Below, piece after piece: positions 1 through 7,099 of a stretch of 33,910 nucleotides of DNA. The DNA is taken from contig JANYCG010000081.1 in NCBI GenBank assembly GCA_025360385.1, positions 1 through 33,910 of the forward strand, read 5' to 3'. Source of the stretch: Burkholderiales bacterium (GTDB lineage Bacteria; Pseudomonadota; Gammaproteobacteria; Burkholderiales; Burkholderiaceae_C). Position 1 is the first letter of the stretch; each line of letters opens with the position of its first letter. The position numbers were made by a program, and so were the translations under genes. A model generated the notes under the pieces. That model was not told the DNA's origin. It made no database searches and worked only from the letters and a program-made list of their open reading frames with translations.

Positions 1-138
1 GACACCATGGCCTTCATGTTTGAAACACGCTGCGTGCTGCGGCCCACCGTGCAAGCCCTGGCATCAGCGCAGTTGCAGGGCGACTACCACCGGTGCTGGC
101 AAGGCCTGCAAAAGCACTTCCATCCGGAACGGCCATGA
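1..138 (+). CDS. hmgA: homogentisate 1,2-dioxygenase, C-terminal fragment (gene starts upstream of window)
   Basis: Frame 1 is open from the first base to a TGA at 136-138. It encodes 45 residues starting [16 protein letters not shown] and ending in a [10 protein letters not shown]-like tail. From memory this matches the conserved C-terminus of homogentisate 1,2-dioxygenase ([12 protein letters not shown]....WQGLKKHF.P). The enzyme opens the homogentisate ring to maleylacetoacetate in tyrosine degradation. Only the last part is in the window, so no catalytic residue can be checked. The identity is strengthened by the neighbours: phhA 160 nt downstream and hpd nearby supply the two preceding pathway steps. 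The fragment has no start codon in the window because the gene is cut by the window edge, not because it is broken. Confidence 0.85.
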   Translation, partial: DTMAFMFETRCVLRPTVQALASAQLQGDYHRCWQGLQKHFHPERP

Positions 139-297
139 ACGCAGCGAGTTCCTAAGGCCCTGTCTTTCGGGAAAGTGTCCTGGACGGCAATACCAGCACG
201 TCCTGTCAGCCATCCATGATGGGGAATTCGCTTGAAACATGCGAAATGGGCTTCAAGCGCCTGCGAACAAGCCTGAAAATTGCGTGGCCATTGGTGG
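139..297 (+). promoter_or_regulatory. hmgA-phhA intergenic region with an 8-bp perfect inverted repeat
   Basis: The region between hmgA and phhA has no convincing gene. It contains a perfect inverted repeat, CGCTTGAA at 229-236 and TTCAAGCG at 252-259, with 15 nt between the arms and about 40 nt before the phhA start. There is no T-run after it, so an intrinsic terminator is unlikely. An operator for the phhA promoter, or a mRNA processing hairpin, fits better. A small CTTT/AAAG hairpin lies near 163-174. I see no clear -12/-24 sigma-54 element of the kind used for phhA in Pseudomonas. Confidence 0.4.
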
Positions 298-1221
298 ATG
301 ATTGATTTAGGCAACAACCACTCCAACATCAGGATACCCACCGTGGCTGAATTCATTGAAAAGCCTTTGGACCAGCGCCAGCGTGAAGCCAGGCGGCCAG
401 ACTGGACCATAGACCAGGGCTGGAGCAACTACACCCCACTGGAGCACGCCACTTGGAAGACGCTGTTCGAACGGCAGACGCAGTTGCTGCCAGGGCGTGC
501 CTGCGATGCGTTTGTGCAGGGCATGCACGACCTACCGATTAGCGCCGACCAGATTCCGGACTTTCGTCGTTTGAGTGACGTGTTGATGCAGCGCACCGGC
601 TGGCAGGTGTTGGCAGTGCCGGGCCTGGTGCCGGACGAAATCTTTTTTGAGCATCTGGCGCACCGGCGCTTCCCGGCCGGGCACTTCATCCGCAAGCCGC
701 ATGAGCTGGACTATCTTGAAGAGCCGGATGTCTTTCACGATGTGTTCGGCCATGTCCCCATGCTGATGAACCCGGCCATTGCCGACTACATCCAGGCCTA
801 CGGTGTGGGCGGATTGCGTGCCCAAAAGCTGGGGGTGCTCGACCGGCTGGCGCGCGTCTACTGGTACACGGTTGAATTCGGCCTGGTGCAACAGAAAGAC
901 GGCTTGCGCATTTATGGCGCGGGCATTGCCTCATCGGCGTCCGAGAGCATCTTTGCCCTGGACGACCCATCGCCCAACCGGGTGCGTTTTGACCTGCAGC
1001 GGGTCATGCGGACAAACTACCGCATCGACGATTTTCAGGAAAGCTACTTCGTCGTCAGCGACCTCGACGAGTTGCTTGATCTTGCCAAAATCGACTTCAG
1101 CCCGGTTTATGCGCAAGTCCGGGGGCAGCCGGACTACGCGCCGGGGCAGATCCTTGAAACAGATACTTTGCTCGCGCGTGGCACGGGCCGCTACCACCGC
1201 GACAAGCGAGTGCCCGCTTAA
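298..1221 (+). CDS. phhA: phenylalanine 4-monooxygenase
   Basis: This is a monomeric bacterial phenylalanine hydroxylase. It converts phenylalanine to tyrosine with pterin and O2 at a non-haem iron. The 307-residue product resembles the Chromobacterium-type enzyme (about 297 aa) along its length. The iron-ligand motif HDVFGH supplies His147 and His152, and YTVEFG supplies Glu193. The blocks PDVFHDVFGHVP and RIYGAGIASS are family hallmarks. Start choice is uncertain: ATG 298 is used here, an in-frame TTG lies at 280, and a GTG at 342 has a better-spaced AGGA (near 332-335). The 3' end overlaps the convergent regulator gene by 4 nt. It lies between hmgA and hpd, so tyrosine made here probably feeds the homogentisate route. 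Confidence 0.95.
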   Translation: MIDLGNNHSNIRIPTVAEFIEKPLDQRQREARRPDWTIDQGWSNYTPLEHATWKTLFERQTQLLPGRACDAFVQGMHDLPISADQIPDFRRLSDVLMQRTGWQVLAVPGLVPDEIFFEHLAHRRFPAGHFIRKPHELDYLEEPDVFHDVFGHVPMLMNPAIADYIQAYGVGGLRAQKLGVLDRLARVYWYTVEFGLVQQKDGLRIYGAGIASSASESIFALDDPSPNRVRFDLQRVMRTNYRIDDFQESYFVVSDLDELLDLAKIDFSPVYAQVRGQPDYAPGQILETDTLLARGTGRYHRDKRVPA

Positions 1222-1691
1222 AGCGGTACCGCCGTGGTTGATTTCACCCGGTCCATCACGAAACTGGTCTTGCAGTCCTGCACACTGGGGTGCTTGAGCA
1301 GGGTGTCCATGATGAAGTGGCTGTAGTGGGCCATGTCGCGCACCAAGAGGCGCAGCAGGTAATCCATCTCGCCCGTCAATGCGGCGCATTCCACCACTTC
1401 GGGCCAGGCCTGCACGCTGGCGCGAAACACATCCATGGGGTTGCGTTTGTGGCTCTCGGTGTGTTTCTCCAAGCGCACATTGATGTAGGCCGTCAGGCCC
1501 AGGCCCACAGCCTCGGGTTTGACCAGGGCCACATAACGGTCTATGACCTTGGCCGCTTCCAGCCGCTTGACCCGGCGCAGCACGGCGCTGGGCGACAAGC
1601 CGACCTGTTCGGCAATCTGGTCGTAAGTGGCGCGGCCATCCACCTGCAGGCTCCGCAGTATGTGCTTGTCAAGCTTGTCCAGTGTTTCCAT
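1218..1691 (-). CDS. Lrp/AsnC family transcriptional regulator
   Basis: This 157-residue protein has the standard Lrp/AsnC architecture. The N-terminal winged helix-turn-helix runs from about residue 5 to 60 (LDKHILRSLQVDGR.. then LSPSAVLRRVKRLE). The C-terminal RAM/AsnC effector domain covers about 65-150 (TGEMDYLLRLLVRD, then HPSVQDCKTSFV). Members bind amino acids and act as oligomeric activators or repressors. The gene sits between phhA (convergent, 4-nt overlap) and hpd (divergent, 121 nt apart). Control of phenylalanine/tyrosine catabolism is therefore the likely role, by inference from position. It probably also autoregulates through the shared intergenic region. Confidence 0.93.
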   Translation of the reverse strand: METLDKLDKHILRSLQVDGRATYDQIAEQVGLSPSAVLRRVKRLEAAKVIDRYVALVKPEAVGLGLTAYINVRLEKHTESHKRNPMDVFRASVQAWPEVVECAALTGEMDYLLRLLVRDMAHYSHFIMDTLLKHPSVQDCKTSFVMDRVKSTTAVPL

Positions 1692-1812
1692 GGGGGTCTC
1701 ATCGCTTTTTTATTGCGGCTAATCCAACTATAGCGCCTGATTTGCATAATTACTGCGCAGCACCTGGGCGATGATTGGGCGCAAGCAAATGCAATTGAAC
1801 AAGGGTAGAGAT
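1692..1812. promoter_or_regulatory. divergent promoter region between the Lrp/AsnC gene and hpd
   Basis: This AT-richer 121-nt spacer serves both divergent genes. A -10-like CATAAT lies at 1745-1750 for hpd. A TATAGT on the minus strand (1728-1733) could serve the regulator. TTGCAT (1742-1747) and ATGCAA (1789-1794) form a 6-bp inverted repeat flanking the hpd-proximal part and could be half-sites for the regulator. The -35 elements are not convincing. AGGG and TAGAG just before the hpd ATG at 1813 act as a weak ribosome binding site. Confidence 0.4.
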
Positions 1813-2925
1813 ATGAGCACGACTGGAACCGATCTGTTTGACAACCCCATGGGCCTGATGGGTTTTGAATTCGTGGAGTTCGCTTCCCCCACACCGGGCC
1901 TGCTGGAGCCGATCTTTGAACGCATGGGCTTCAGCCTGGTTGCCAAACACCGCTCCAAAGATGTGGTGCTGTACCGCCAGGGTGACATCAATTTCATCAT
2001 CAACCGCGAGCCCAAAAGCGTGGCCGGTTACTTTGCAGCCGAGCACGGGCCCTGCGCTTGTGGCATGGCGTTCCGCGTGAAAGATTCGCATCATGCCTAC
2101 CGCCGTGCGCTGGAGTTGGGCGCCCAGCCGATTGAACTCAACCCCGGCCCGATGGAGCTGAACCTGCCCGCCATCAAGGGCATTGGCGGTGCGCCTCTGT
2201 ACTTGATCGACCGTTTTGAAGACGGCAAATCCATTTACGACATTGACTTTTTGTTCATCGATGGCGTGGACCGCCACCCGAGAGGCCACGGTCTCAAGCT
2301 GATCGACCATTTGACGCACAACGTCTACCGCGGGCGCATGGCCTTCTGGGCCGATTACTACACCAAGCTCTTCAACTTCCGCGAAATCCGCTTCTTCGAC
2401 ATCAAGGGCGAATACACCGGCCTGACCTCCAAAGCCCTGACCGCGCCCGATGGCAAAATCCGCATCCCCCTGAACGAAGAGTCGCGCCAGGGCGGCGGGC
2501 AGATTGAAGAGTATTTGATGAAGTTCAACGGCGAAGGCATCCAGCACATCGCCATGATTTGCGACGACATTCTGGCCACGGTGGACAGCCTGGCGCTGGC
2601 CGGCGTGCCGCTGATGACAGCGCCCAGCGACAGTTACTACGAGATGCTGGAAGGCCGCCTGCCGGGGCATGGCCAGCCGGTGTCCGAATTGCAGACGCGC
2701 GGCATCTTGCTGGATGGGTCCACCGACGCTGCCGACGGGGCTTCAGCGCCTGGATCGCCAAGGCTGCTGCTGCAAATTTTTTCACAAACCCAGCTCGGCC
2801 CCGTGTTTTTCGAATTCATCCAGCGCAAAGGCGACGAAGGTTTTGGCGAAGGCAACTTCAAGGCGCTGTTCGAGTCCTTGGAGCGCGACCAGATAGCGCG
2901 CGGCGCGCTCGAAGCAGCAGCGTAA
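1813..2925 (+). CDS. hpd: 4-hydroxyphenylpyruvate dioxygenase
   Basis: HPD converts 4-hydroxyphenylpyruvate to homogentisate with Fe(II) and O2, the step before HmgA. The 370-residue product has the two-domain vicinal-oxygen-chelate fold of bacterial HPDs. The three iron ligands are visible: His166 in LIDHLTHNV, His245 in [10 protein letters not shown], and Glu334 in [22 protein letters not shown] 1813 was chosen over the in-frame ATG 1771 because it has a purine-rich leader and gives the usual family N-terminus ([17 protein letters not shown]). It is transcribed divergently from the Lrp/AsnC gene and ends 3 nt before the convergent monooxygenase gene. Aminotransferase and later pathway genes are not in the window. 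Confidence 0.96.
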   Translation: MSTTGTDLFDNPMGLMGFEFVEFASPTPGLLEPIFERMGFSLVAKHRSKDVVLYRQGDINFIINREPKSVAGYFAAEHGPCACGMAFRVKDSHHAYRRALELGAQPIELNPGPMELNLPAIKGIGGAPLYLIDRFEDGKSIYDIDFLFIDGVDRHPRGHGLKLIDHLTHNVYRGRMAFWADYYTKLFNFREIRFFDIKGEYTGLTSKALTAPDGKIRIPLNEESRQGGGQIEEYLMKFNGEGIQHIAMICDDILATVDSLALAGVPLMTAPSDSYYEMLEGRLPGHGQPVSELQTRGILLDGSTDAADGASAPGSPRLLLQIFSQTQLGPVFFEFIQRKGDEGFGEGNFKALFESLERDQIARGALEAAA

Positions 2926-2928
2926 CAC

Positions 2929-4587
2929 TCAGGTCAGCACAAAACCCTCGTAGCCCTTGCGCGCCACCTCGTCGCATTTGTCGGCATAGGGCGGAAACCC
3001 GACCAGGGGCATGAACATGCGGGATTTGCCAGGGATGTTGGCACCCAGATACCAGGAGTTGCAGGTGAGAAACACGGTGCGGGCCGCCACCGTGTTGACA
3101 TGCGCGACCCAGGCGGCTTCTGCCTCGGGCGTCGCCTCAATGCAGGTGTGGCCACGCGCATTGAGGTCGCGGATGCAGACGGCAATCCAGTTGATGTGGT
3201 GCTCGATCGACACAATCACGTTGGTGAAGGCTGAGGTGCTGCCAGGGCCGGCCACGTTGAACAGGTTGGGAAAGCCGGCAATCGCCAGACCGAGGTAATT
3301 GAGCGGGCCGGTTTTCCATTTGTCCTGGATGCGCACGCCGCCCCGGCCACGCAGATCGAGCTTGGTCAGCGTGCCCGTCATGGCGTCGAAGCCGGTGGCC
3401 AGCACCAGAGCATCGAGTTCGAATGCGCGCCCGCCCGTGCTCAAGCCCGTCGGTGTGATGGCGTCAATCGGTTGCTGGCTGACGTCGACCAAGCTGACGT
3501 TGGGCCTGTTATAAGTTTCATAGTATCCCGTGTCCACCCCAAGCCGTTTGCAACCGATGGTCTGCCGTGGGCAAAGCAATTCTTCGGTGGCCGCATCGTG
3601 CACGGTCGCGCGGATTTTGCCGCGCACAAATTCTGCCGCCAGGGCGTTAGAGGCTTCGTTGACCATCAGGTCGTTGAACGCACCCAGCAATGAAAACCCG
3701 CCGACCTGCCAGCGCGCCTCAAACATGGCTTCGCGCTGTTCGGGGGACACCGCCTGCGCCGACACCAGATTGGGCGGCAAGTTGGCGTTGAAGCCGCCGT
3801 GCATGCGGCGGTTGCGCGCCCTGAAATCCGGGTATGCGGCCTTGATGCCGGCCTCCACCGCAGCGTCCAGCGGACCGTTGTGGGCCGGCACGCAGTAAGC
3901 GGCCGTGCGCTGGAACACGGTTAGCTGGCTGGCCTGTCGGGCGATGATGGGAATGGCCTGGATGGCTGACGACCCAGTGCCCACCACGCCGACCCGCTGA
4001 CCGGTGAAATCGACAGCGCGGTGCGGCCATCTGGCGGTGTGGTAAACCGGCCCCATGAAACTGTCCAGGTCCTTGAACGCTGGCGTGTTGGGGCTGGAGA
4101 GCGGGCCGCAGGCCATGACCAGGAAGCGGGCCGACCAACGCGCGACAGCGCCCTGAGTGCCATGGTTGCGCTCCCCGGTCTCTGGGCCTGAATTCTGAAT
4201 GTCAGCCTGGGCGTCCCACCGCCGAGTGCCCTCGTCAAACGCGGCGGCAGTGAGCCGGGTGTTGAGTCGGATGCCGTCGCGCAGGGCAAACCGGTCGGCC
4301 ACGTGGTTGGCGTAACGCAGCAGTTCGGGCTGGCTGGCGTAACGCTCGCTCCAACGCCATTCCTGCTGCAGGGCCTCAGAAAAACCAAAGGAATATTCCA
4401 GGCTCTGGATGTCCACGCGGGCACCTGGATATTGGTTGAAGTACCAGGTACCGCCGACGCCGCCCGCCGCTTCAACCACCTGTGCTGCCAAGCCCATCTG
4501 GCGGGCTTTGTAGAGCATGTAAAGGCCGGCGAAACCGGCCCCGACAATCAACAGATCGACTTGTCCTGGTGCATTGTCGTTTTTCAT
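2929..4587 (-). CDS. Baeyer-Villiger-type flavin monooxygenase (FAD/NADPH)
   Basis: This 552-residue class B flavoprotein monooxygenase inserts an oxygen atom next to a ketone to give an ester or lactone. The FAD-binding GAGFAG is at 16-21. GGTWYFNQYPGAR (about 45-57) is typical of cyclohexanone- and phenylacetone-monooxygenase relatives. The Baeyer-Villiger fingerprint FxGxxxHxxxW appears as F177-M-G-P-V-Y-H183 to W187, and the NADPH-binding GTGSSA follows at 203-208. The substrate cannot be read from sequence. An SDR-fold gene lies 92 nt upstream on the same strand and may be co-transcribed. The gene is tail-to-tail with hpd, so a direct role in tyrosine breakdown is not implied. TAAAAT on the minus strand lies 7 nt before the start codon. 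Confidence 0.9.
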   Translation of the reverse strand: MKNDNAPGQVDLLIVGAGFAGLYMLYKARQMGLAAQVVEAAGGVGGTWYFNQYPGARVDIQSLEYSFGFSEALQQEWRWSERYASQPELLRYANHVADRFALRDGIRLNTRLTAAAFDEGTRRWDAQADIQNSGPETGERNHGTQGAVARWSARFLVMACGPLSSPNTPAFKDLDSFMGPVYHTARWPHRAVDFTGQRVGVVGTGSSAIQAIPIIARQASQLTVFQRTAAYCVPAHNGPLDAAVEAGIKAAYPDFRARNRRMHGGFNANLPPNLVSAQAVSPEQREAMFEARWQVGGFSLLGAFNDLMVNEASNALAAEFVRGKIRATVHDAATEELLCPRQTIGCKRLGVDTGYYETYNRPNVSLVDVSQQPIDAITPTGLSTGGRAFELDALVLATGFDAMTGTLTKLDLRGRGGVRIQDKWKTGPLNYLGLAIAGFPNLFNVAGPGSTSAFTNVIVSIEHHINWIAVCIRDLNARGHTCIEATPEAEAAWVAHVNTVAARTVFLTCNSWYLGANIPGKSRMFMPLVGFPPYADKCDEVARKGYEGFVLT

Positions 4588-4679
4588 ATGCTCTATTTTA
4601 TATAGCTAACTATTCATATTACACGGGAACATTTGGCACCTTCAAGCCCATAAATGCAGCGCCACGGGATTTAGGACGC
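4588..4679 (-). promoter_or_regulatory. AT-rich spacer upstream of the monooxygenase, with -10-like element
   Basis: The spacer between the SDR gene and the monooxygenase gene is much richer in A+T than its surroundings. It holds CTATTTTATATAG at 4593-4605, a CTAT/ATAG mini inverted repeat. Its minus-strand reading gives TAAAAT 7 nt before the monooxygenase ATG. It may be a separate promoter for the monooxygenase, giving a very short or absent leader. Confidence 0.35.
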
Positions 4680-5474
4680 TCAATAGGTCCCTGGATAGGC
4701 TCCGCCATCCGCCAGAATATTTTGGCCGTTGATGTAGGCCGCCTGCACGCTGCACAAAAACGCGCAGATGGCACCAAATTCATCCGGCGTGCCAAATCGC
4801 TTGGCCGGAATGGTCTGTCGGCGGGCGTCTGCGAGCACAGCGACGTCCACGCCCTGCTTTTTAGCGGCACCCGCCAGTGTGACCTTGATGCGGTCGGTGT
4901 CAAAAATGCCGGGCAACAGGTTGTTGATGGTGACGCCTTGCGCCGCAATTTTGGTGCGGGCCACGCCCGCCACAAACCCGGTCAGCCCGCTGCGTGCGCC
5001 GTTGGAGAGGCCCAGAATGTCAATGGGCGACTTGACCGAGCTGGAGGTGATGTTGACGATGCGCCCAAAACCCCTGGCGGCCATGCCGTCCACCGTGGCC
5101 TTGATCAGCTCGATGGGGGTCAGCATGTTGGCGTCGACCGCCTTGATCCAGGCCTCACGATCCCAATCACGAAAGTCGCCCGGCGGAGGGCCACCCGCGT
5201 TGGTGACGACGATGTCGAAGTCTTTGCGAATGGCAAACACGGCGGCCCGGCCTTCGACCGTGGTGATGTCTGCGGCCAAAAACAGAACGTTAGTCCCCTT
5301 GGATTCTGCATAGTTTGCTATTAATTTATTAGCTGATGCCTGCAAAACTTCTTCCCCCCGCGCCACAATCAGCAGGTTCACGCCTTCTTGCGCCAGCGCC
5401 TTGGCGCAACCCAAACCCAGGCCTTTGCTGGCCCCGCAGACCAACGCCCATTTGCCTTTGATGCCTAAATCCAT
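4680..5474 (-). CDS. SDR-fold protein with atypical active site
   Basis: This 264-residue protein has a short-chain dehydrogenase/reductase fold. The NAD(P)-binding CGASKGLGLG is at 13-22, TNAGG at 91-95, and a C-terminal ILADGG motif is near 253-258. Ordinary SDRs use Ser-Tyr-Lys. Here Ser144 is present, but the YxxxK segment reads S157-N-G-A-R161, so catalytic Tyr is Ser and Lys is Arg. Normal oxidoreductase chemistry is therefore doubtful. It could be a dehydratase-like, binding or divergent member. AAGGAAAT precedes the ATG as ribosome binding site. An AT-rich mini-element (5317-5333) lies in frame at about residues 48-53. It probably shares a transcript with the downstream monooxygenase. 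Confidence 0.85.
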   Translation of the reverse strand: MDLGIKGKWALVCGASKGLGLGCAKALAQEGVNLLIVARGEEVLQASANKLIANYAESKGTNVLFLAADITTVEGRAAVFAIRKDFDIVVTNAGGPPPGDFRDWDREAWIKAVDANMLTPIELIKATVDGMAARGFGRIVNITSSSVKSPIDILGLSNGARSGLTGFVAGVARTKIAAQGVTINNLLPGIFDTDRIKVTLAGAAKKQGVDVAVLADARRQTIPAKRFGTPDEFGAICAFLCSVQAAYINGQNILADGGAYPGTY

Positions 5475-5541
5475 GACTTATTTCCTTCACTTTTGAATCG
5501 GTTTGAGGATAATAACTGCAGCGCCAAACTTCGATACCCCC

Positions 5542-6084
5542 ATGCTGCGTCCCTTCCAACTTTTGCCCTTGTCCTTGGCCTTCGTGCTGCACAGTGCGCT
5601 TGCGCAAAACGCCGATGCGTTTGTGGTGAAACGCGCCACCGAGCTGCGCAGCGGCCCAGGCGAGTCCAGCGCGAGCCTGGGGCCATTGCCTGCCCTTGCG
5701 CCGGTGACGCGCCTGGCGGGCCGCCAGGGCGTCTGGATGGAGGTTAAAACCACCCAAGGGGCCGTGGGCTGGTTGCACCTGTTTGATTTGACCACCGAGG
5801 CCAATGCCACCAAGAGCAGCGGCGCGTCGGGCGTATTGCGGGGTGTGGGCAGTTTTTTCAGCAGCGGTAACCGGCAAAGCGGTGCATCGGTGCAAACCTC
5901 GACCGTGGGCATACGCGGACTGGGGGCCGAAGACTTGACGCAATCCCGGCCCAATCTGGCAGCAGTGCAGCAGCTTGAAGCCCTACGCAACAATGCCGAC
6001 CAGGCCCGCAGCTTTGCGGCCGACGCCAAACTGGCCGCGCGTGCCGTGGAAGCGCTGCCGGTGCCCGATGCGCCCGCCAGGTAG
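5542..6084 (+). CDS. exported SH3-like domain protein
   Basis: The product is about 180 residues when started at ATG 5542, which begins with a clean signal peptide (MLRPFQLLPLSLAFVLHSALAQ, cleaved near AQ-N). An in-frame TTG at 5503 would add 13 residues and spoil the signal, so it was not used. Residues about 25-85 form a bacterial SH3-like module (elements such as LRSGPGESS and GWLHLFDL). Such modules often bind peptidoglycan or protein partners in the periplasm. The C-terminal half is low complexity and ends in an Ala-rich helical segment. The next gene, an exported M48 protease, starts 15 nt downstream, so the two probably form an operon with a shared envelope role. The specific function is unknown. 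Confidence 0.8.
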   Translation: MLRPFQLLPLSLAFVLHSALAQNADAFVVKRATELRSGPGESSASLGPLPALAPVTRLAGRQGVWMEVKTTQGAVGWLHLFDLTTEANATKSSGASGVLRGVGSFFSSGNRQSGASVQTSTVGIRGLGAEDLTQSRPNLAAVQQLEALRNNADQARSFAADAKLAARAVEALPVPDAPAR

Positions 6085-6099
6085 CTCAAGGATCGCGCC

Positions 6100-7074
6100 A
6101 TGAATCGTCGTATCAAGCTTGCTTTGCCCCTCGCCTTTGGCTTGTCGTGTTTGCTGGCGCGGCCTGTGGCTGCACAAAACCTGAACTCCTTGTTCCAGCA
6201 ATTCACCAAGCCAGCGCCGCAAAGCCCGTCCGCACCCTCTGGCGCACCCGCTGCGGCTGCGGGCCTGCTGAATCTGCTGCTGCCTGGTGCTGCGCCTGCC
6301 GCCAACCACCAGGGCAATGCAAATTCCCCGGTTGAATTGGTGAAACTGCTGTCGCAGTCTCTGGACCAGATTGACACGCCCAAAGAAATTGAAATCGGGC
6401 GCCAGCTTGCCGCCGTTCTGTTGGGTAGCAAGCCGCTGCACCCCGACATGGTGTTGCAGCGTTACGTGAACCGCTTGGGCCGATGGATCAGCTTGCAGTC
6501 TTTGAGGCCCGATTTGCCGTGGAGTTTTGGCGTGTTGGATGACGCCGGCTTCAACGCGTTTGCCGCGCCCGGTGGTTATGTGTTTGTGACCAAGGGCCTG
6601 ATAGACCGCGTTGCCGACGAGGCCGAGCTGGCCGGAATCCTGGCGCACGAGATCACCCACGTCACCGAAAAACACCACTTGAAGGCGCTGCGCAAAACCG
6701 CCCAGGCTGGCCTGTTGACCCAGGCCCTGAGCAGCCAGTTGGGCAGCAGCGTGGGGGCCGGCCTGTCGGCGCAATTGTTGTCCATGGGCAAAGACATCTA
6801 CAGCAAAGGCCTGGACCAGGGCGACGAGTATGAGGCCGACCGCCAGGGTGTCGCCTTGGCAGCACGGGCCGGGTTTGACCCGTTTGGCCTGCTGGCTGTA
6901 TTGCTCCAGTTGCGCACGGTAGCCAGCGACAACAGCGCGTTCACACTCACCCTGAGCACCCACCCGCCAGCGCAAACGCGCATGGACCAATTGGAAGCCG
7001 CCATCGGGCGCCGGTTTGACGGCCTGGCCGCAGGGCCCGGCCCTGTCACGGTGGCGCAGCGTTTGGGGCGCTGA
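6100..7074 (+). CDS. exported M48-family zinc metalloprotease
   Basis: The 324-residue protein starts with a signal peptide (cleavage near VAAQ, residue 26), followed by a Pro/Ala-rich linker to about residue 75. The M48 catalytic domain holds the zinc motif HEITH at 183-187. The third ligand is probably Glu243 in DEYEADRQG. This resembles periplasmic M48 proteases such as BepA/LoiP, which act in outer-membrane protein quality control. It lacks the C-terminal TPR region of full-length BepA, so it is the shorter type. AAGGA at 6088-6092 is a good ribosome binding site. It is the second gene of a pair with the SH3-like protein, suggesting a cell-envelope task. Confidence 0.92.
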   Translation: MNRRIKLALPLAFGLSCLLARPVAAQNLNSLFQQFTKPAPQSPSAPSGAPAAAAGLLNLLLPGAAPAANHQGNANSPVELVKLLSQSLDQIDTPKEIEIGRQLAAVLLGSKPLHPDMVLQRYVNRLGRWISLQSLRPDLPWSFGVLDDAGFNAFAAPGGYVFVTKGLIDRVADEAELAGILAHEITHVTEKHHLKALRKTAQAGLLTQALSSQLGSSVGAGLSAQLLSMGKDIYSKGLDQGDEYEADRQGVALAARAGFDPFGLLAVLLQLRTVASDNSAFTLTLSTHPPAQTRMDQLEAAIGRRFDGLAAGPGPVTVAQRLGR

Positions 7075-7099
7075 TGCGTAGAGCCGATGACAGATGGCG

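Noticed and set aside
1771-1812. N-terminal extension of HPD from ATG 1771
   Set aside because: The extra 14 residues do not look like HPD, and ATG 1813 has the better leader and family-typical N-terminus.
1750-2670. Minus-strand open frame of 306 codons antisense to hpd
   Set aside because: The plus strand encodes a complete HPD with all iron ligands. The antisense frame is low-complexity and typical of GC-rich shadow frames.
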